Below, one piece after another: positions 12,071-24,194 of a stretch of 64,000 nucleotides of DNA. The stretch lies in contig CM074858.1 in NCBI GenBank assembly GCA_037501455.1, positions 87,704,501 through 87,768,500 on the forward strand, given 5' to 3'. Position numbers and translations under genes: made by a program. The DNA comes from Lantana camara (lineage: Eukaryota; Streptophyta; Magnoliopsida; Lamiales; Verbenaceae). The first letter of the stretch is position 1; each line of letters opens with the position of its first letter. Below the pieces are notes generated by a model, which saw only the letters and a list, made by a program, of their open reading frames with translations, was not told where the DNA came from and ran no database searches.

Positions 12071-12345
12071 CGCCTAGGCTCGTCCTATTTCGTGTTCGTT
12101 TCGTATTTTGGGTTTCTCCAAAACCCGTTTCAATTAAAAAAAATATTCGATTTAGATAAATTTCAACTAAAACGATTTTCAAAAACAAGATTTGAGAAAA
12201 CAGTTTTAGAAATTCAGAAAAAATTACAGTTTCGTATTTCAAGCTTTCTAAAAGAACTCATGAATACCTAATTTACATCTAAGCCTAAGAATTTCTACCA
12301 AATTCAGAATAATAGAGATGAATCAGAAACACGATTAACGAGGTG

Positions 12346-12357
12346 GCTCTGATACCA
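12346..12357 (-). other. tRNA-Met primer-binding site of the copia element
   Basis: On the minus strand it reads TGGTATCAGAGC, the common plant initiator-Met tRNA primer site, two bases from the 5' LTR end. Confidence 0.88.
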
Positions 12358-12392
12358 CTTGTTGGAAAACACGAATCAGAAAGCAGAGGAAA

Positions 12393-14968
12393 TGTAGCAC
12401 CCCTGTACGAAGAGATTCTATACCCCCGCACTATAGGCCGATCCACATACGAAATGGACAATCCGTACATGAACTAACTACGGGTGACAAGTAAAAGAAA
12501 CAGGCTAGCTAGGCGGGACTATACCCCAAAGTAGTACGAATCCAAGACATAAAAGTTAAAAGCGGAAGCATAATATCAATATTACTTATAGGTACCATAT
12601 TTCCATCAAAAGTATAAATATTAATAGGTACCAACATGTATCAATACATTATCATCTCCAATATATTATACAGATAAAAGTCTCCAGATGATAACAATAA
12701 CAATAATAGACTAATTCTGAGATACCACTATCAATAACTTGAAAGTACGTGAAGTGCTAGACTCAACTGGACAACAAGACATGACTCTGACTCCCGCCTA
12801 GCACACGACCGCGACAACCTGAAAGGTGGGGTGTCAGTCCATGGAAGACTGAGTGAGGGGCATAAATATATATATTAGCGCAATTACCATGCAAGTTATA
12901 ACCTCGGGTAAGGTTTTACAATTAAAAGTAATATAAGTTCCCAATCACATAAACTCGCCCGAGATTACAACTACCAATATTAAGCAATTTAATCATTTTC
13001 ATGTTTCAATGTGTGAAATATGTGGCCCGGCGAGTGAGGGCAATCTCCAACCTTACTCCAACTGTGTACAATACATGCTGGCTTTATCTTTTAATAAGTG
13101 ATCATGCAATTAAGCTATCGTGCAGTCGTGCAGGTGTATTCAGGCAGAACAATCAATACATGCAATCATGACAATAACCCGAGGACAATCCGTGGTGCCG
13201 GACCCGTCCCCAGTCTCCTTCTTCCTCTGGTGATGGTGGGATTGCAAGGCCCCACCATCCCATCTCATTGAGCAGAGGGTACATGAATCCCTAAGCCCGG
13301 AGCTCCTTCCTCCACTAATCTCCTAGCGGATTCAGGGGTGACCCCAAATGTGGTGAGGATAATGTTTGAGTTACCCGTCAGCCCATGCTTTCCCGGTTGG
13401 CTCAAACCATTACCCTTGGGCCCAACGTGACATGCTTTACTCGCCAAAACACGATCAATCAATCAATCATGATACATGACTTGCTTGCAATTGTGTATAA
13501 GTTTAGAAAACATTAGAAATAAGTATATATATACCTTTTGGCTTGAAATCCACATAAAGGTTATATGGGTTCTATATACTAGCAATTAAACCTCACCTTT
13601 ACCGACAAAAGACAAGTAGGGCACGGCCTACGGGGCTTGCTCCTCGTCCCTACGAAGCTGGTCTGTGCAAAATAGACGTGTACACGTGAGACTTGACTCT
13701 AAATAGACCAAATATGACGAACGGCGAAAATGCAACAAGATGACGTGCAAATCACAATGTGGCATGAAAACATCTTGTTTCGGTACATATTGGATCATAT
13801 AATAGCAATTCGGGGTCAAAGAAGACGTTGGATCGAGGGGCTAAAAACGTAATTTTATGCAGAATGTTTTGTTCTGCATGTCAGGTGGGAACGGTCGTTC
13901 TGGCTTCCCTTTGTAAATGGGAACGGTCGTTCCCATAAACCCCAAAACATGCCAGCGTTTTTAATTTAAGAAACGCTCCTTGGCTGGGAACGGCCCTTCC
14001 GGCACTAAGGCCAAAATGGGAACGGCCGTTCCCATGCTCAGCCGCCTGTTTTGTTTGAAAAGGTGGGAACGCCCGTTCCCACAATGCCTTGAGGCTGGGA
14101 ACGGTCGTTCCCAGTTTCTGCAAATGAAGAAAACAGAGAAGAACAGAGCATAGCTACGGGAAGCAACAACCAAGCCACCAAGTTCCAATTTTGATCCCCA
14201 AATGCTATTATTTCTGGCACTACTCATGTATATATGTTCATAAGATGATAATATAACACTTAAACACTTAAATCACTAAAGAACACCAAGAATTCCCACT
14301 TTCAAGCTCATACCCCATATCACCACAAAAGCTCAAGTTATTCAAGAATTCATGCTTTAATTTATGGTATAATCATATATTCATGCGTCTAATACCATAT
14401 AATCCATATATTGCATAAATCACAAACCCTAACTACTTCATATATGCTCAAGAATCATCAATCCATACATAAACCCACCTTGAGCTTAAAGAAATGAAGA
14501 AGGAAGAGGATGATGATGATCAACTTCAAAGCTTAAAATATTTCTTGGAATCTTGGTGAAAATTGGATGAAATCTCCTTCCTACTTCTTAGCTTAAGGTT
14601 CGGTGGAAGAAAGGGAAGCAAACCGATGGATTTTGGTGCCAAAATGATCAAGGAAGCTTGGAGATATAATAATACGTGATTCACCATCCTTGAAATTGAT
14701 GAAAGGATCAATTTGCAATTTAGTCCCTCAAGGGTTTTAAATCATGCAATTAAGGATAAATGGTTTGTTAATTGATCAATTAAGTCCTTGGAAAAGTTAT
14801 GCAATTTGGTCCCTCGATTTAAAAGAATGAACGTTTAGGGAAATTCCGTAATTAATCAAACTCGGTAAATATTTTACACAATGAATATTTTCAAGTCATG
14901 AAAGGAATTATTGCTTTGATATAAATTTATAAAATTTCATGAAAATATTATAAAATATAATTTATAAA
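12393..14968 (-). repeat. 3' LTR of family B, inner end deleted
   Basis: This aligns closely with 18094-20724 but stops at TTTATAAA. The last 50 or so bases present in the other copy (after 20680, ending GGGCATTACA) and the polypurine tract are missing. It also lacks a short segment after 12478 (CTATAGCGA-like) that the other LTR keeps. Confidence 0.9.
13887..14112. repeat. GGGAACG-type palindrome cluster in the family B LTR
   Basis: Six copies of a 16-base inverted repeat occur here, including GGGAACGGCCGTTCCC, GGGAACGGTCGTTCCC and GGGAACGCCCGTTCCC, with two decayed copies. The equivalent cluster in the other LTR is at 19596-19821. The arms GGGAACG/CGTTCCC are constant and the centre varies. 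Confidence 0.85.
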
Positions 14969-15005
14969 CAGGTCCACTGTCAAGTTCCGAATGATACACA
15001 AGCTA

Positions 15006-15167
15006 TAAGAGAACCCCGTTTCTTAACCAAGGAATGAAAGAACCCCGTCTTTCAACAAGAAGTGAGAAAACCCCGTTTCTCAGCAAGAAGTGAGAGAGCC
15101 CCGTCTCTCAATAGGGAAATGAGAGAGTCCCGTCTCTCAACAGGAAATGAGAGAGCCCCGTCTCTCA
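15006..15167. repeat. Array of six 20-bp hairpins with co-varying arms
   Basis: Units lie at 15006, 15035, 15063, 15091, 15120 and 15148, each 20 bases, spaced 28-29 bases. Arms are TAAGA/TCTTA, TGAAAGA/TCTTTCA, TGAGAAA/TTTCTCA and then TGAGAGA/TCTCTCA three times. Loops are ACCCCG, GCCCCG or GTCCCG. The array sits just inside the truncated 3' LTR. A related array is in family A at 45434-45568. Confidence 0.9.
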
Positions 15168-15372
15168 ACAGGGAAATAATTCAAGGAGCAAGTTGTAGAA
15201 ACAATGGCACGAATGTTACATAAACAAATAGGTTCATATTAATTCATAAATATCATACAGACAAGTAAAACCATTTTAATCACATACTTATCACTCATAA
15301 TTAACTAACTTGCAACAAATAAGAAATTAAATACAATAACAATAAAATTCATGATGCACATGATATGCATGG

Positions 15373-16161
15373 CTAAATGTACAGTTCACCGATGGTTGTA
15401 CTATGCATATAGTTGGTACCTTCTTCCTTCCTGACCGAATTCACATTCACAATTTGTACCCCCCTCTCACGAACACCTTCCCGAGCCCGAACAAGCAATC
15501 TTTCATCCCTGGTAGATTTCTTTTGTCGCTTGGAACATGTATCTATTTGATGCTCGTCGCTCCCACAATACAGGCATAACCCTAACCGTCTTCTACAACC
15601 CTCATAACTGTGATTATCACGTCCACAATAGTTGCAAAGAAGTTTCCCGGAAGATGTTATTGAAGCTGGGGTACGTGAAGCTCCCGAACTCGATCCAAGT
15701 GATTGTTTTTTTTTCTTTCGGGATCTTTCTTGAGGTGTCGGGGTATGATAAGGGAGAGGTCGCTTTCCTTTGTTGAAGTTTTGTGCTAATTTTGAGCCTG
15801 AAGTCTGCCCGGATTGAGGATTAGACCTTCTTACCACCAACGAGGTGGTGCCTCGAACTTTCTCTTGGGAACCATTTGGAGTTAGTTCCCACACTCTTTT
15901 AACTTTCCTAAATCGCGGCTCAACCGGAACATTATTTCCTTCAAAGACCTTCGAGGGTTGTTGGTTTTGAAACTCCCTAAAGGCTATCGAAATTTGGTCC
16001 GGCTGTGGTGAAGAAACTAGTGGCACTGATGATACATACTCTTTTATCTTCTGATCGATCAAACTAACCAAGGAATCGAAAAACTCTTGAGGTCGAATCG
16101 GAGGGGGTAAATGTGGAGGAACCCTAGGCTCTCATTCGTGATGAGGGCGACCTTGAGACAT
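15373..16161 (-). pseudogene. Family B gag remnant with two CCHC zinc knuckles
   Basis: An ATG at 16161 (MSQGRPHHE) opens a frame interrupted once by TGA and then open to 15373. The C-terminal half carries two knuckles, CNYCGRDNHSYEGC and CLYCGSDEHQIDTC, 7 residues apart, after a basic Ser/Lys-rich tract. This paired arrangement is seen in gag of Del/Tekay-type gypsy elements. The usual capsid domain is not visible between the N-terminal segment and the knuckles, and no protease or reverse transcriptase follows, so I infer a large internal deletion. If made, the product could bind element RNA but not form a normal particle. Confidence 0.75.
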
Positions 16162-18074
16162 CCTGAAATCAAGACACTAGATATGCATGTTGAGTTAATA
16201 TGTCAATGCAGATACACACTTGGAAGTAATAACTTCAACATATTAGAATAATTACGTTCAATCGGGGAAGGCACACATAATTATAGAAATTTAAAAGTTT
16301 AAAGTAACGTATGATGCACGTGCTTATGGATGCATTGAACCTGTCACCGGAGTAATGGAAAGCTTTATCTTGGCATGTAATTCCTTGTTTGTTGAAATAT
16401 AAGTTTATCTTGAATCGTTGGTCATTTCTTGTTTTTCCCACGGTCTTCTAATTTCAAAATTACCTAGCAACAATTTGTGTATTCCCACGGCTTGAGATTA
16501 TAATTTCTTGAACCTGAAGTCTTCTATGCTCATGGAAATAGCATCTTGTCTTTTATTTAATGTTAACTTTCCAATTGTTGCCCAAGTCTTCTTCATGGTT
16601 GTCATTCCGTTCAAAACTTCCTGGTTTACTCTTTAGGAATTCAAATAATTAAATGAACTCCCTTTTCCATTGTTTATACTTGATCGCCCGACATCCACCT
16701 AGCAATTCCTTGCCTTCCTTTATCGTCCTCATTTTGTTGCTTCACATCTTTTAACATGACCCCACAACACGACAATTCAGCTTGGATCTAGAAAATACTC
16801 CAACTAGATAAAACCTTTAGCGTGATCGCCTTCCAAATTTATATCCACCGGAGTGTCAAACCTCCTTTATTCCTTCCCTTAATTAAAATCCCCAAATCAT
16901 GCTATCTCCCATAATTCTCTTTGCTTTATTTCCATGAAGGTTAAACTTTGTTGCTTCTTGCCTCTTACCATAACTACTTCCTTGATTGATAATTTTCTTG
17001 TATTAATTTGTGTGATTGTATGACCCCAAATATGGACTCTTGAATTCAACTCTTCTCCACTTATGGAAGTAGCTTCCAAACTTCCTTTAAACAAATAAAT
17101 CTTCAATTATTGCCCCGATTCATCAAGGTGCCACCGTGACCGAAATCTCTTAAATCTAGTTTTTATAAGTTGAATAATTGTTGAACTTGTCTTCTTACTT
17201 GCTTACGCCTTGTACATATAATTTCCTTCCCTTCATTCTTCATTCTTATCATTTTCGTTTGCTAATTAATACCTTCTGCTTTGCTCTCTAAACATGGCAA
17301 CTCAACTTGAATCTGAAAAACGAGCTCAATCCACCCAATTATAGGATCCATAGCATTCTAACCTTTCATGAATAGATCATCCGACTATACTAAATTGATT
17401 TGAATTATTGGAATGATTTCCCTCTCCTACTTGAATTTGCTTCCCAATTAACTGAGTCTTAATTTGACAACACGCCCGAATCTTGAATAATTAGTACCTC
17501 GCTTCTCCCTTCACCTAGCCCTCGAATGAAATATAATTTCCACGGTTGGTTCTTTCACTCCGAATTTCGTTCTTTGGAATCATAACTTGATAGAAGAAGT
17601 TGACGATTCTCAGATCCACATATGAATTCCCCGGTTCACTTCTAACTCTTCCAAGCTAAAGAAATAGCACTTGTAATATACTGAGGTTGTCATACAAGTT
17701 GGCCGTGGGGTTGATATCACTTCCATAACCTGTAACTCACAATTTACTTTGAAAATAAATGCATGTGGGTGAGGCGTGCTCATGTCACACGATTGTCACC
17801 TAGTTGATGCCCACAAGGAGAGTTTAATAGAAAATGCAACAGGTAATTTATCAATGTTTAAAATAAAACACGTTGAGCACGTAATTCCGAATAATTCAAG
17901 ATCAATGAATTAACAATTAATAGCAAACATTAATGCAGGGCGTAGTTTATCAGGTAATTTACTAATTCAAATAAATTCAAATAATATGCAAGACTCTCAA
18001 ATTATCAATTAATCCTATGTCGTTCGACCTAGACTTGACACGACACGACACGAGAACCTCGGTTTTGCAACCGG
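16162..18074 (-). other. Non-coding interior of family B
   Basis: About 1.9 kb without convincing coding sequence lie between the primer site and the gag remnant. The segment next to the primer site (about 18015-18086) resembles the corresponding segment of family A (about 47520-47586). Confidence 0.7.
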
Positions 18075-18086
18075 GCTCTGATACCA
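18075..18086 (-). other. Primer-binding site of family B
   Basis: The minus strand reads TGGTATCAGAGC, seven bases from the 5' LTR at 18094. It matches the Met-tRNA primer site also used by family A and the copia element here. Confidence 0.88.
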
Positions 18087-18093
18087 CCTTGGA

Positions 18094-20724
18094 TGTAGCA
18101 CCCCTGTACGAAGAGATACTACACCCCCGCACTATAGGCCGATCCACATACGAAATGGACAATCCGTACATGAACTAACCTATAGCGAACGGGTGACAAG
18201 TAAAAGAAACAGGCTAGCTAGGCGGGACTATACCCCAAAGTAGTACGAATCCAAGACATAAAAGTTAAAAGCGGAAGCATAATATCAATATTACTTATAG
18301 GTACCATATTTCCATCAAAAGTATAAATATTAATAGGTACCAACATGTATCAATACATTATCATCTCCAATATATTATACAGATAAAAGTCTCCAGATGA
18401 TAACAATAACAATAATAGACTAATTCTGAGATATCACTATCAATAACTTGAAAGTGCGTGAAGTGCTAGACTCAACTGGACAACAAGACATGACTCTGAC
18501 TCCCGCCTAGCACACGACCGCGACAACCTGAAAGGTGGGGTGTCAGTCCATGGAAGACTGAGTGAGGGGCATAAATATATATATTAGCGCAATTACCATG
18601 CAAGTTATAACCTCGGGTAAGGTTTTACAATTAAAAGTAATATAAGTTCCCAATCACATAAACTCGCCCGAGATTACAACTACCAATATTAAGCAATTTA
18701 ATCATTTTCATGTTTCAATGTGTGAAATATGTGGCCCGGCGAGTGAGGGCAATCTCCAACCTTACTCCAACTGTGTACAATACATGCTGGCTTTATCTTT
18801 TAATAAGTGATCATGCAATTAAGCTATCGTGCAGTCGTGCAGGTGTATTCAGGCAGAACAATCAATACATGCAATCATGACAATAACCCGAGGACAATCC
18901 GTGGTGCCGGACCCGTCCCCAGTCTCCTTCTTCCTCTGGTGATGGTGGGATTGCAAGGCCCCACCATCCAATCTCATTGAGCAGAGGGTACATGAATCCC
19001 TAAGCCCGGAGCTCCTTCCTCCACTAATCTCCTAGTGGATTCAGGGGTGACCCCAAATGTGGTGAGGATAATGTTCGAGTTACCCGTCAGCCCATGCTTT
19101 CCCGGTTGGCTCAAACCATTACCCTCGGGCCCAACGTGACATGCTTTACTCGCCAAAACACGATCAATCAATCAATCATGATACATGACTTGCTTGCAAT
19201 TGTGTATAAGTTTAGAAAACATTAGAAATAAGTATATATATACCTTTTGGCTTGAAATCCACATAAAGGTTATATGGGTTCTATATACTAGCAATTAAAC
19301 CTCACCTTTACCGATAAAAGACAAGTAGGGCACGGCCTACGGGGCTTGCTCCTCGTCCCTACGAAGCTGGTCTGTGCAAAATAGACGTGTACATGTGAGA
19401 CTTGACTCTAAATAGACCAAATATGACGAACGGCGAAAATGCAACGAGATGACGTGCAAATCACAATGTGGCATGAAAACATCTTGTTTCGGTACATATT
19501 GGATCATATAATAGCAATTCGGGGTCAAAGAAGTCGTTGGATCGAGGGGCTAAAAACGTAATTTTATGCAGAATGTTTTGTTCTGCATGTCAGGTGGGAA
19601 CGGCCGTTCTGGCTTCCCTTTGTAAATGGGAACGGTCGTTCCCATATACCTCAAAACATGCCAACTTTTTTAATTTAAGAAACGCGCCTTGGCTGGGAAC
19701 GGCCCTTCCGACACCAAGGCCAAAATGGGAACGGCCGTTCCCATGCTCAGCCGCCTGTTTTGTTTGAAAAGGTGGGAACGCCCGTTCCCACAATGCCTTG
19801 AGGCTGGGAACGGTCGTTCCCAGTTTCTGTAAATGAAGAAAACAGAGAAGAACAGAGCATAGCTATGGGAAGCAACAACCAAGCCACCAAGTTCCAATTT
19901 TGATCCCCAAATGCTATTATTTCTGGCACTACTCATGTATATATGTTCATAAGATGATAATATAACACTTAAACACTTAAATCACTAAAGAACACCAAGA
20001 ATTCCCACTTTCAAGCTCATACCCCATATCACCACAAAAGCTCAAGTTATTCAAGAATTCATGCTTTAATTTATGGTATAATCATATATTCATGCGTCTA
20101 ATACCATATAATCCATATATTGCATAAATCACAAACCCTAACTACTTCATATATGCTCAAGAATCATCAATCCATACATAAACCCACCTTGAGCTTAAAG
20201 AAATGAAGAAGGAAGAGGATGATGATGATCAACTTCAAAGCTTGAAATATTTCTTGGAATCTTGGTGAAAATTGGATGAAATCTCCTTCCTACTTCTTAG
20301 CTTAAGGTTCGGTGGAAGAAAGGGAAGCAAACCGATGGATTTTGGTGCCAAAATGATCAAGGAAGCTTGGAGATGTAATAATACGTGATTCACCATCCTT
20401 GAAATTGATGAAAGGATCAATTTGCAATTTAGTCCCTCAAGGGTTTTAAATCATGCAATTAAGGATAAATGGTTTGTTAATTGATCAATTAAGTCCTTGG
20501 AAAAGTTATGCAATTTGGTCCCTCGATTTAAAAGAATGAACGTTTAGGGAAATTCCGTAATTAATCAAACTCGGTAAATATTTTACACAATGAATATTTT
20601 CAAGTCATGAAAGGAATTCTTGCTTTGATATAAATTTATAAAATTTCATGAAAATTTTATAAAATATAATTTATAAAATTATTGTAAACATAGAAATGTA
20701 ATTAATGAAATTTGGGGCATTACA
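18094..20724 (-). repeat. 5' LTR of family B (complete, 2631 bp)
   Basis: It runs from TGTAGCACCCC to GGGCATTACA on the + strand and includes the palindrome cluster at 19596-19821. Short open frames within it are mirrored in the other LTR and are not genes. Confidence 0.92.
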
Positions 20725-21398
20725 GGAAATTTAAAAAATTTCCAACAAAAGGATCTAGGACTAGCAATCGTGTATCCAAATTCGTAGGGATTAAGAAACT
20801 TACTTTTCTTTTATTCTTTCTTGAAGCGTTTCAAGCCACCCAAGAACGCTCTTCTCGTGGCTTGATCCCCTCTCCTTGGTAAAGCTCGAATCTTCAAACT
20901 TCTAACTTGAAGCTCTCTAGAGATAGTCCACCAACTTGATCACAATCTAACTAGTAAGGATGCTAGTTCTCTAGTTAGTGTTTAGGCTTAACCTAGGGTT
21001 TCGTTTATCTTGGAGAAAGGATGGTGTTCAACACATGAACCAAAAGAATTGTCAATTAGCTCTAAGGGGAGCTCGAGCTCCCCTATTTATAAGAGGGGAG
21101 TGGCCGAAATTCCTAGTCCTTATGGACTAAGGTTTTGGTCCCTCTCTCTCCTATTACTTGATCATCAAGTATTTTGACTTTGACTTTGAATTCTAATTCA
21201 AATCAACTTTCAAGAGAGCTAAAAATATCCAAACTATTTTTGGATAATTTTATACTTTATTTATTTAAAATAAATAACTTATTTTATCTAATTAATTAAT
21301 TCATAATTAATTAACTAGATTATTTTTCTCCAAAATAAGACTTTCTTTTTAATTCAAAATTAAACCAAAGTCTATTAAATAATTAACACATTTAATTA

Positions 21399-21446
<48 letters not shown>

Positions 21447-22627
21447 GTGTCACTCACGTGACCCACACGTGTGGTTTCACACTTGTGGAACCCTTTTGGC
21501 CCGATTAACTTGTTTAATCATTTTAAAACCTCAACTCATGTAACCAAGTTATTGTGTGTGACCCTCTAGGTTCTCAATTCAATTAGCAGTGACCCTAATT
21601 AATTAATTCACTAATTAATTAATCAGTCCACAGATTAAACGACCATAGTCTAGCAACAGGTGTTTAACCCCTATCTGAATTGGAATGTTCGGATTCGACA
21701 GAACCTTTAAGTCATTGATTCATGTGAGATACAATCCTCCTACTTACTATCTCTCAACCAAGATCTAGGGCACGGGAATAATCAGAACCCTAATAATCCG
21801 GTCTTAAAGCTAAGTGCATTTCATATCCATTTGATCTCAATCCAAGAAACCCTTTTCTTGATGTCTTGATCTACTGCCTTGGCCAAGGACTCCATATGGC
21901 ATATGAATGACTTACACAATAAGAGATCACCTTGCAAATGTAAGTGTAGGTCCTTTCTTGATTCTCATTCACTTTCATGAATCACTTGTGCAGCCCCAGC
22001 ATAAGCCTTGAATCAGTTGTCTAAGGCGACACCCTTTAAAGCCTAAGACTACAGAGTTAACTCATAAAGTGACAAGGAACCTCAAGTCTAAGGATCAATT
22101 AATCACATCAATGACTCGTGAGATATTTCCTAATCTGGAAGTTTCTATTTCCTGAAATAGAAACTTCCTTTCCCATTTAGGAATCTTCTCACACGTGGCA
22201 CCTCAGTGAACTTACTTATTAAAGTGAGCACCCTCATGTATCACGCACGTATCAACTATACACTTTGCACCTCCATGAAACAAGGTGGTCCTTCTTAAGG
22301 GCGTGATCCCACAAGCAAGCCTTAGAGGAGTCAGGTTGACACTCCCACTGTCGGTAGGACTCATCAGCTTGGAGTATTTTACTAATCATGACTTATGTGA
22401 AATAGGGCTCGTTTCATGAACCATTTCACCTAAATGGTAGAGTTCTAAAGTCATCAGGATTAGGGGAGTTCTCATGCATGCACAGATAAAGTAAACGCAT
22501 ACCAAACAAGAGCATATAAAGAAGTGTTGCCTCAATTCGTTATTTCATTCAAAGATTGTCTGTGATTACAATAAGGAAAAGCACAAAGAGGATATACAAT
22601 CGGCTTTCTAGGGCACTATTCCTAACA
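20725..22627 (-). repeat. 5' LTR of the Ty1/copia element, larger part
   Basis: This resumes, after the GGAAA duplication, the LTR begun at 12360-12392 and ends CTATTCCTAACA. The likely TATA box (TATAAATA, minus strand) is at 21084-21091, with CACGTG motifs at 21444-21471. Interruption by family B separates its first 33 bases (+ strand order) and the primer site from the promoter by 8.3 kb. Confidence 0.92.
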
Positions 22628-23679
22628 GTGCGTTGTTTCTGTTCTTTAAGATTTATGAATTTAGTTTACCTATGTTTATGTTTTTTCAAGTTTATGAATT
22701 CCGGACCTAATTTTAAAAAATTAGTTTACTTGCATATGGTGTGTTTATGCTCTTTCAAGTTTATGAATTCCTGATCTAATTTTCTAGATTTAATTTACCA
22801 GCTCTTTCAGATTTTATTAATTACAGATCTACTTTTCAGATTTATCAATTAATTCTGGATCTGTAATCTAATTTCCAAAAATTTAGGTTTCTGATTTCCA
22901 AGAATTAGAATTTGGATGATTTAATTTACTCCTACTCTTACTAATCTTTCAAATTTTGTTTTCAGGATACGCCGAGACCTGAAACCCGTATCTGGTAATT
23001 GTTTTCAGGAATCTCATTGTTTTCAATAAATTTCTATTGCTTCCTTTTTCATTTCTATTTCTACTGGAAGGTTGATTGTTTCTTGATATATAATATAGAT
23101 TTGCTTCAATCAGTTATTCCAAGAATCAAGACGATTGAATCTTTTCTTGGAATAACAGATTGAATAACCATTAATTCTAACTTTTGGAAGGTTGAATAGC
23201 CTTTGTTTCTTGGAATAAGCAACAGATTGAATCTTTTCTTGATTTATAGGTTGAGGATATAGATTCTTGTGCCATCTTTGATTTGGTGCAGAAATACTAA
23301 TTTTGATTTGTGCGTGCATTATTATTGAATGGTTTTTTGCGGAATATGAAATATGGGCAGGTTGTTATCGCCATGAAATTAATCATTTGGATTGTTATCG
23401 CCATGAAATTAGTCAAGATCTAATTTTTTCTTTCAATGAATTAAAGAAACCCGCATCTTAATATAGTGTCCTGTAATGGGCGTTTGGATTTAATTCTGTT
23501 CCTATTTTCAGCGTCTAAGTTTTACGATTTCTGTTCAAGCTCAATCTTGGTGAGAATTCTTGGGGTTTGATTTGTTTTGATAATTCTATTCAGGTGTTTT
23601 GATCTGCTGCAGATATCATTGAAGTGGGCTGCCTATTTCCGTGTATAGGTGTAGTCATTTCAGTTCATCTCCAAACTAG

Positions 23680-23886
23680 AATCTTGAAAACAAAGTTGCA
23701 ATCTTCTGGGATTTGGACAATAAGCCTCTGAAGTTGGTTCCTCTTTGTGATGCAGCCGTTAAGTTAAGAAAAGCTGCTCAAAGATTTGGATTTGTGAAGT
23801 ATATGATTGTTTATGCTATTCTCCATTCATTTAGCTACGTCCCTCAAGTTAAAGCGCAAAGAAGAGAGAGGAAGTCATTGAATTAA
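23680..23886 (+). pseudogene. Captured fragment of an NYN-domain (limkain-b1/MARF1-like) gene
   Basis: After a TAG at 23677 the frame reads NLENKVAIFWDLDNKPLKLV, then DAAVKLRKAAQRFGFVKYMI, then SFSYVPQVKAQRRERKSLN and a TAA at 23884. The run IFWDLDNKP with a downstream SYVPQV and Arg-rich segment is characteristic of plant NYN-domain proteins, a PIN-like nuclease fold in which the first Asp residues bind metal. Only the N-terminal strand and helices of the domain are present, with no start codon. Position inside a CACTA element indicates transposon capture. Residues such as AILHS where the family usually has an Asn-Arg-His stretch suggest decay. Confidence 0.72.
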
Positions 23887-24194
23887 TGGCTATTCAATGT
23901 GTTATTCCAAGAAAGATCCAATCTGTTAGCCTTTTGATGTGTTATAGCAGCAAACTGGGCTATTGAATTAATATAGACTTGCTTATTTTTATTACATCAT
24001 TTGTAGTATGTAGCATGGATTGGCTTCAATGCAAAGATTTTTGAAGATTTTGAGTAAAAAGAATGTATTTGGATTTTCAGAATTTGATTACTCATATATA
24101 GAATGTATTTAGAATTAGAATTTATATCAAAATTTTAGATTCAAAACAGGTATAATAATAAATAAATAAAATAAAAAAAAAATAATTTTAACTT

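Larger units (their letters stand above)
10041..12345 (-). other. Long untranslated leader of the copia element
   Basis: About 2.3 kb between the primer site and gag contain no convincing coding sequence. The leader holds four CCACGA-TCGTGG palindromes (10248-10571), AT-rich DNA and a strongly GC-rich island (about 11743-12070). The open frames over the GC-rich island exist because stops are rare there; none resembles a known protein. Confidence 0.75.
12393..20724 (-). mobile_element. Family B LTR element, gag-only Ty3/gypsy derivative, nested in the copia 5' LTR
   Basis: The element is flanked by a perfect GGAAA duplication (12388-12392 and 20725-20729). LTR ends are TGTAGCACCCC and GGGGCATTACA on the + strand, so TGTAATGCCCC in element sense. 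The primer site is at 18075-18086. The interior (14969-18093) encodes only a damaged gag with two zinc knuckles and no recognisable pol. LTR termini, Met primer site and double-knuckle gag suggest a non-autonomous Tekay/Del-type chromovirus derivative (inference). It shares terminal and primer-proximal sequence with family A. Confidence 0.92.
4151..22627 (-). mobile_element. Ty1/copia LTR retrotransposon, decayed and internally interrupted
   Basis: On the minus strand the order is 5' LTR (20730-22627 plus 12360-12392), primer site, a long leader, gag, protease, integrase, reverse transcriptase-RNase H, polypurine tract and 3' LTR (4151-6112). Integrase before reverse transcriptase defines Ty1/copia. 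LTR ends are TGTTGG and CTAACA on the + strand. Flanks are GTGGG on the left and GTGCG on the right, an imperfect 5-bp target duplication. The 5' LTR is split by the family B element (12393-20724). Gag and pol carry several stops and frameshifts, so this copy cannot encode its own proteins. Confidence 0.95.

Noticed and set aside
11700..12242. Overlapping long open frames on both strands in the copia leader
   Set aside because: They coincide with the GC-rich island, where stops are rare, and their Ala/Arg/Pro-rich products resemble no family.
15006..15167. CRISPR array
   Set aside because: Regular 20-base repeats with short gaps might suggest it, but the gaps are 8-9 bases, repeats vary, and the DNA is plant nuclear LTR-element sequence.
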